In this document: piece after piece, positions 58,609 to 64,000 of the stretch
How the letters are laid out: each line of letters begins with the position of its first letter
Numbering within the stretch: the stretch's first letter is position 1
Assembly (NCBI RefSeq): GCF_030052815.1
Contig: NC_079504.1
Location: 83,069,309 to 83,133,308, forward strand
Direction: 5' to 3'
DNA: 64,000 nt
From: Hevea brasiliensis
Taxonomy: Eukaryota; Streptophyta; Magnoliopsida; Malpighiales; Euphorbiaceae
The notes under the pieces: generated by a model
Told to the model about the DNA's origin: nothing
What the model saw: only the letters and a program-made list of their open reading frames with translations
The model's database searches: none
Translations under genes and position numbers: made by a program

Positions 58609-60996
58609 CTATTTAACAAAGACAAACAGATCTGCATTAGTGTCACCTCGACTCTTACAAATGCAATGCATGGTATGGACTCAATCTAGGCCCAGAAACG
58701 CCTAAACCGTGCTCTGATACCACTAAATGTGACATCCTTTACCCGTTTACAGTGTAGCCGAGCAAGCTATGCCACACGGTGTATCGGCACACTCTATTTT
58801 ATCTTAATTAATTTTCATCATAATTTTGAATATAACTTGTGAAATATAATTTATTTAAGTCATTTATTGAAATTATAATTTATTTGAGGTTAGAAAATTT
58901 TATAGAAAATCCGTGAAGTCTGGCTAAAAATGGAGAAAACAGTTCTTCGGAACCTGTTAAAAACACTTCCAAATAATTTCCAAACAATCCCAACTTCAAT
59001 TCATCAACAAAGTCTCAATATCAAAATCTCAACATTTTCCAATCTCATTTCTCAATCATCATTTCTCAGGGTATTCATATATAAGCAACAGATAAATACT
59101 CAATTTACTTCCATACATATCCAAGTCATAGATAGATATTTACTTTTCCATTCACAAATACAATTTTCATAATTTACATGAACTTCAAAATACATTACAT
59201 AATTCTAAATACATATGAGAAAATAAAAATTTAGTTACAAAATGACAAAATGACACCTAGTGTCCTACCAATGCTGCTGCAGTGGTGAGGTGACACGGAC
59301 ACGTGCGAAGCTGCAGGATGGACTCACCCGATCTGCGGTCTCACTGGGCTCACGATCAGTATCTCCGGTACCTACGGCGTGGCAAAGCAACGCGCTAAGC
59401 AATAATGCTTATTTGTTAAATAATAAAATAAAATAAAATAGAATAAAATGAATATTTAGTTAATTTATATTTTTTATTTTTTTGTTATTGGTATATCCAT
59501 TATTTTCATTAATTTTGTTGACTTTCATTCATTTGGTTGCCCAAGTAACCTATCTTGAACGATTGGATCGGATAATGGGTAACCGCCTTTGGGTATCTAG
59601 TACCTCGGGCGTCACACCATCGGTCACATATGCATCTCGGTGTGCAGCGACTAACAATTTGTAAATACATCGAGCACAAGGCCAAATCTCAATACAAGGT
59701 CGAATGGCTAAAAGCCATAAAATCACAGAATGGCATATTGCCATGTGCGATCGCTAATCGAACCCTATTGGCATGCCAAACAATCCAAACCAATCTTGTT
59801 AGGTATACTAGGGCATTTGATACTTTAAAATTCTTCAATCTTTGAATTTCAAGTTTTGGTGATACTATTCACCTCTTTGGTCAATAAAAATGTTGACTTT
59901 TAGGTAGAAATTAGGTACATTGGTTTTGGCACTCCCAACATACCACATTTTGCATTTAAAACTTGTTGGAATTGGTCACCATTACCATTTCTAACTTAAA
60001 ACCAAGAGGGCAGAAATTTCAGTTTTTGAAGCCTAAGTTTACTATTCCATTAAGCACTGTTGCAGTGGGAATTTGAAGAAATGGCAAACATGAAAGTTGT
60101 TCCTTATTTTGTCTAGTTGAATTTCCTTTTTTGAATCACTCCATTTGGAGTTTTTTAGCTCCAGATATGGTCCAAAAACCATAGCTGGCCGGATTGCCAA
60201 AACTGCAGAATTACCAAATCTACAGTACCATGAACAGTGACTGTGATTGCATTTTTGAATAGGTTCTGGCCATAATTTGGGGTAGGTTTCTTCATGAAAG
60301 TTGTTTTTCTATGTCTTATTGCTGTAAAAATTTCAGGTCAATTGAACATATCTACAGTGAGTTATGGCCAAATGAACAGTTTCATTTGGTCATTTCTGCA
60401 GTCTTTATTGCAGGTATCGGATTGGGGCCAACTTTTGGTCCTCTTGCTTTGGTCTTTTGGGCATGGTTTCTTCTGTAAAAATGTGCCATTATAAGTCTAG
60501 TTTCATTTCCAATTGGCCAAACACCAATTGGACCTACACAACCAAAGTTATGGCTATCTAAGTGAGCTGGAATCACAGCCACCCTTGTTGCTGTCCCTAG
60601 GCAGCCTACCATTTCACTTTGCCATGCCATATTTCAGTCCAATTTATGGTCAACTTACCTCAAATGGTCACTAATTGACCATTAGAATGTTCTTTAACAA
60701 TTTTATAAGCAAAGTCAAATTTTCACTCCTAAACCCTAGCTCAATTTCAAAGTTTTCACAAATTTCCTTAGTTAACTCTTTTATTCTTTCTATATATATA
60801 TATATGTATACACTTTAAACATAAGCTCTAGTTCACTCTATGTCCATCAAACAATCAAAATCATTCCTTCCTTAGGGCTACCGAAAATTGAAGATACTCT
60901 AACATATATAATTTACTTCAAATTATTACAATTTCTTAACTTAATTTGATGCTCTAACAAAGATTAAAAGAATGAGAGAGGAAATAAAGCACTAAC
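58609..60996 (-). other. Possible leader intron of element C (about 2.4 kb)
   Basis: Minus strand donor CAAAGAG/GTTAGTGC at 60996; acceptor TTTGTCTTTGTTAAATAG/GATATGG at 58610-58609, four bases before the gag ATG. It spans most of the 5' LTR and the primer-binding site. Inference from conserved position in A, B and C. Confidence 0.45.
58711..58722 (-). promoter_or_regulatory. Primer-binding site of C, tRNA-iMet type
   Basis: Plus strand GCTCTGATACCA, a perfect TGGTATCAGAGC on the minus strand, five bases from the LTR. Confidence 0.92.
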
Positions 60997-61859
60997 CTCT
61001 TTGCTCAACTTATTGAGCTTGTGAAAACTCTAGAATTTCTCCTCTTTGTGGCTGCCTAGAGTTACCTTGTGATGTGGGGATAAGTTTTAGTGAATGGAGT
61101 AGGAAAATTTATGGTGAAATGAGGAGAGAACTTGAGCTTTGGTTGAAAATCAATGGAGGGAGGAGGGAGGAGGGTTTCGGCTGGTTTGGGTCCAAAGGAA
61201 GAAGATGAAAATTTTCTTTTATTTTCAGCCTCTTTAGTTTGTTTTAAGTGTATTTGTTATATGGTGATTGGTAGACCATTTTTAAATGACATCATTATGA
61301 TGTCACAATTCCCATTTACTTACTTTTCTTTTTACTTTTGTTTTCTTATTTTCATTTCTCATTTTTAATAAATTTTTCATCAACATTAATTCATATTTTA
61401 TGTCACAATATTTATTTACTCAACTGGCCAAGTCGGCCAAAAATCATCTCTGAAGGCGAAATGACCAAAATGCCCTCCATTTGGCTTAACGGGTCAAAAT
61501 TGTTTGTACCGATTGAAAAATTTTTTTAGGTATTTTCTTGGCATTCTAATGCCATGGGAACCTCAATAACCCTTCTCTGGAGTCCCAAAAATTATTCTAT
61601 GAATTTTTCCCCGGGTCTAGGGCTCCTAGTTGCGAGAACCGCAACCTCCCTCTGGGTTACCCATCGCTTGGGCACCAGCTCATTTAACTTGGTTGTATTT
61701 TATTTCTAAAATTTTTACTAAATTTTTCTTACTAATATTTGAGTTAATTATGGTTCCTGACTTTAGTTTAAATATTTTTCCGGACGTTCTAGCTGTCCGG
61801 ACCGACATCGGTCACCGGAATAGTAGAATGTACGGAGTTGCTACCGGGAGGGTGTTACA
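58728..61859 (-). mobile_element. 5' LTR of element C
   Basis: 3132 bp, plus strand TGTGACATCC…GGGTGTTACA. Compared with the 3' LTR of C, differences cluster at 58888-58925, 59270-59420 and 59560-59765, many of them one-base losses or rearrangements at CAG/CTG; other parts are almost identical. One (TA)n run near 60790 is longer than in the other copy. Confidence 0.94.
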
Positions 61860-61864
61860 GTTTA

Positions 61865-62216
61865 TCTGTGATTTATACATGATTATCACATGAGATTAAT
61901 GATTGAGAAATGAAATTGAAAAATGTTGAGATTTTGATATTGGAGTTTGAGATGATTGAATATGATTATTGGAAGTGTTTTTCACAGGTTCCGAAGAACT
62001 GTTTTCTCTATTTTTAGCCGGTACTCTGCCGGATTTTCTATAAAATTTTCGGAACCTCAAATAAATTAAAATTTCAACAAATGACTTCAATAGATTATAT
62101 TTCACAAATTATGTTCAAAATTATGATGAAAATTAATTAAGATAAAATAGAGTGTTCCGGTACACCGTGTGACATAGCTTACTCGGATATACTGTAGACG
62201 GGTAAGGGGTGTCACA
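61865..62216 (+). mobile_element. 3' LTR of element B, last part
   Basis: 352 bp continuing the B LTR after the second GTTTA. Matches 42838-43189 of the 5' LTR and ends GGGTAAGGGGTGTCACA, followed by the right ATGTG duplication. Confidence 0.94.
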
Positions 62217-62221
62217 ATGTG

Positions 62222-63726
62222 GGTGAAATTAGAATTTCCATACCTATTAAGCATTAGGAAGTCAACAAATTGACTTCAATAGTATCATGAATAGTAACCC
62301 CAAAATACAAATTTTAAAGAACGTCAAGTTTAGCATATTAAAGCTAGGTATAAGTAGATTTGAATTTATTTTTGGATTTATAATAAATTATGGTACTGAA
62401 ACACTGTAAAATTGTTTGTTTCAATTGAAAAAAATACTGGAAAAGAACCCGAGGCATTGAGTCAAGGCTAAGAGGCTACTCGCATAAGATTTGTGCACAA
62501 CATCAATATTATTTAAAATTCACTTACAAAGTGCATGAAATGAATTACTTATATTGCAAAATGTGTATTATGTTTTTTTTTTTTAAATTATTGAAAGTTT
62601 ACTTGTATGTGTTTGAAATTGCAATAAATGTTTAGTAAATTATTAAGATAGTTTTGAAACCACAGTGTCATGACCATATATTTGAATACCTCACCAGCAT
62701 GACTAGTGGGAAGAAATAGTTTCGAATTTTGATTCCTTCTCTGGCTGAAGTGCTAAGGTGTGTGCCAGTAAAAGAAGAAATTGAATGGATATCCATATAT
62801 TTGAGCTAGCTACCCTTGTGATGTGATTTCTCATAAGCCTCTGGCTATTGAGATGATTATTGTTTCGAATGACATGATATAACTATGTGTTTTTATGAAA
62901 TTTGTTTGAGACTTTCGAAATGAAATTCTTTGGATTAAAAGCTTATAAATCATGTTTTGTATTTATTGCTCATATTCAGTTCAGTTTTTGAATAAGTATG
63001 ATTTCAATTATTCATAAAGGTTATTTTAGTATGTTGTGCACCACTAAGTCATAGTACTCAGTGATGGCTGTTATTGCTGTCGCAAATATAGAGACTAGAG
63101 GAGCAGCAGAGTGAGCTGGTGAGGATCGTGGAGCCACCTTTCTTGAAGTTTTGTCGGGTATAAATTTATACCCTGAATTTAATGTTTATATTTATGTATG
63201 TAACTATATGTATATGTAAAAACTGATCATGAGCAGTTGTATAGAGTTTGTAATAATATTATTTTGGATTTGCTTATGTAAAGTTTGATTGATGAATGTA
63301 AATTAATTTTACTTTAATGAAATTATTTAGTGTTATTTTTTATGATATTTGAATTGAGAATTATATTGGAATTTTGGAGTTTGGGAAAAATTGATGTTGA
63401 GTTTGTTGTGGTAGTGATGGATTTTGATGAAAAAGAATTATTGGATGTGTTTTTATAGGTTTTTGAAGAACTGTTTTCCCCAAATATAGATGGTACTCCG
63501 CCAAAATTTTTCCAAAAATTGCAAAAAAATAAAAATGGACAAAAATTTGAACTAGTCTTTAAACTTCTTTTAAAAATAAAAAAATGCTCACCACTTCTAA
63601 AAAGTAAGAAAATAGTTTTAAAATCCCTTGTATGGTACTTAATGAGTTATCGGTAGGTGAAGTTCGGTAGTTCATTAGGTATTCTACGGGATCATGTTAT
63701 GCCTTACAGAGGGGTAAGGTGTGACA
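62222..63726 (+). mobile_element. 5' LTR of element D, second part
   Basis: Continues 40102 and ends GAGGGGTAAGGTGTGACA. Matches the reverse complement of 1882-3700 in D1 (GATCATGTTATGCCTTAC, GGTGCACCACTAAG region). Followed by a primer-binding site, so D is an element with an internal region, not a solo LTR. Confidence 0.92.
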
Positions 63727-63734
63727 TGTTTTAG

Positions 63735-63746
63735 TGGTGTCAGAAC
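63735..63746 (+). promoter_or_regulatory. Primer-binding site of D, two mismatches
   Basis: TGGTGTCAGAAC against TGGTATCAGAGC, eight bases after the LTR end. Either decayed or a subfamily variant. Confidence 0.7.
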
Positions 63747-63885
63747 AAATTTTTAAAGTATGTTGTAACTTGTGTCTTTTCTTTGCTAAGTACAACTGCT
63801 CAATGTCCTTATTTGTTACATACAGTGCATTACATCATAAATATGAATTAACGAAGGGAAATCTCCTTATGTTATTTGTTCAGGA

Positions 63886-64000
63886 GATATCCTACTCCAG
63901 ACTGATATAGAAGAAGGGGATCGCTCTGTTGAGCAATCTGTTGAAGCTGAGGCACAAGGGGAAGCCCCAGCTTTAGAAAGTGTCAGCAGATTAGTGGCAC
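63886..64000 (+). pseudogene. Start of gag of element D (partial, runs off the right edge)
   Basis: After TTATTTGTTCAG/G at 63883 one frame is open to the window end. It reads DILLQTDIEEGDRSVEQ, then acidic, E/A/P-rich sequence like the Gag N-termini of B and C (EEEVES…AAAETGG). No ATG is present in this frame at the position of the B and C start, so the start is lost, or translation begins further on or elsewhere. Called a pseudogene for that reason; an intact gene with another start is possible. Confidence 0.5.

Larger units (their letters stand above)
50747..61859 (-). mobile_element. Element C: youngest insertion, Tekay-like, in the 3' LTR of B
   Basis: 11,113 bp in opposite orientation to B. 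Perfect GTTTA duplication (50742-50746 and 61860-61864); after removal the 3' LTR of B is restored to full length. LTRs of 3145 and 3132 bp, primer-binding site, gag-pol and polypurine tract are all present. LTRs and gag-pol closely resemble B, so C is the same family. It is the innermost level of the nest. Confidence 0.96.
40103..62216 (+). mobile_element. Element B: Tekay-like retrotransposon in the LTR of D, carrying element C
   Basis: TGTAACACCC at 40103, GTGTCACA at 62216, with a perfect ATGTG duplication outside (40098-40102 and 62217-62221). The 5' LTR is 3087 bp and the rejoined 3' LTR 3088 bp. B has a primer-binding site, gag-pol and polypurine tract. C is inserted in its 3' LTR in the opposite orientation. 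LTR copies differ at a few percent of sites near their 5' ends, mostly transitions, and less elsewhere. Confidence 0.95.

Noticed and set aside
40103..61859. Inverted B and C LTRs as terminal inverted repeats of a large DNA transposon
   Set aside because: Each half has its own primer site, polypurine tract, gag-pol and 5-bp duplication; the inversion comes from insertion of C in the opposite orientation.

Overview
This 64-kb window is repeat-dense plant nuclear DNA, most likely eudicot heterochromatin. It is built almost entirely of nested Ty3/gypsy LTR retrotransposons. The coding remnants, very long LTRs (2.7-4.0 kb), primer-binding sites matching the 3' end of initiator tRNA-Met, and a C-terminal chromodomain-like tail point to chromoviruses of the Tekay/Del type. 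I found no host protein gene, rRNA gene, tRNA gene or CRISPR array. Only 11008-11245 (238 bp) could not be assigned to a transposable element. The species cannot be named from the sequence. Element letters A-H are mine.

Left block, 1-18813, all elements on the minus strand. Element F has the start of gag at 1-413 and its 5' LTR at 633-11007. That LTR is interrupted by solo LTR E (1365-9016, target duplication TGATC), which is itself interrupted by solo LTR D1 (1882-5844, duplication CAATT). Element G has its 3' LTR at 11246-18485, interrupted by solo LTR D2 (12572-16092, duplication TGTTT). A short, internally deleted G coding remnant follows at 18486-18813.

Right block, 18814-64000. Element A (+) sits inside G; its 5' LTR is 18814-21988. 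Its gag is split by element H (+, 22912-34829, duplication AAGTG), which has both LTRs. Its integrase region is split at 38172/38173 by element D (+), whose 5' LTR runs 38173-63726 and whose body leaves the window on the right. The D LTR holds element B (+, 40103-62216, duplication ATGTG). The 3' LTR of B holds element C (-, 50747-61859, duplication GTTTA). The order G, A, D, B, C is a five-level nest and fixes the relative ages, with C youngest.

B, C and H each carry, in one reading frame, gag with a CCHC zinc knuckle, aspartic protease, reverse transcriptase, RNase H, integrase and a chromodomain-like end. All are broken by stops and frameshifts, so none looks autonomous now. Two features may be new. 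(1) A short GT-AG intron of 74-91 bp lies at the same codon of integrase, just after the GQSE catalytic glutamate, in A, B, C and H. In H and B its length is not a multiple of 3 and removing it restores the frame. (2) Nearly every LTR carries a conserved splice-donor-like site (GAG/GTTAGTG or GAG/GTAAGTG) a few hundred bases inside the LTR, and a pyrimidine-rich acceptor lies directly before the gag start. This would define a leader intron of about 2.4 kb that contains the primer-binding site. In addition, the long transcribed part of the LTRs consists of strongly diverged repeats with a period near 198 bp.
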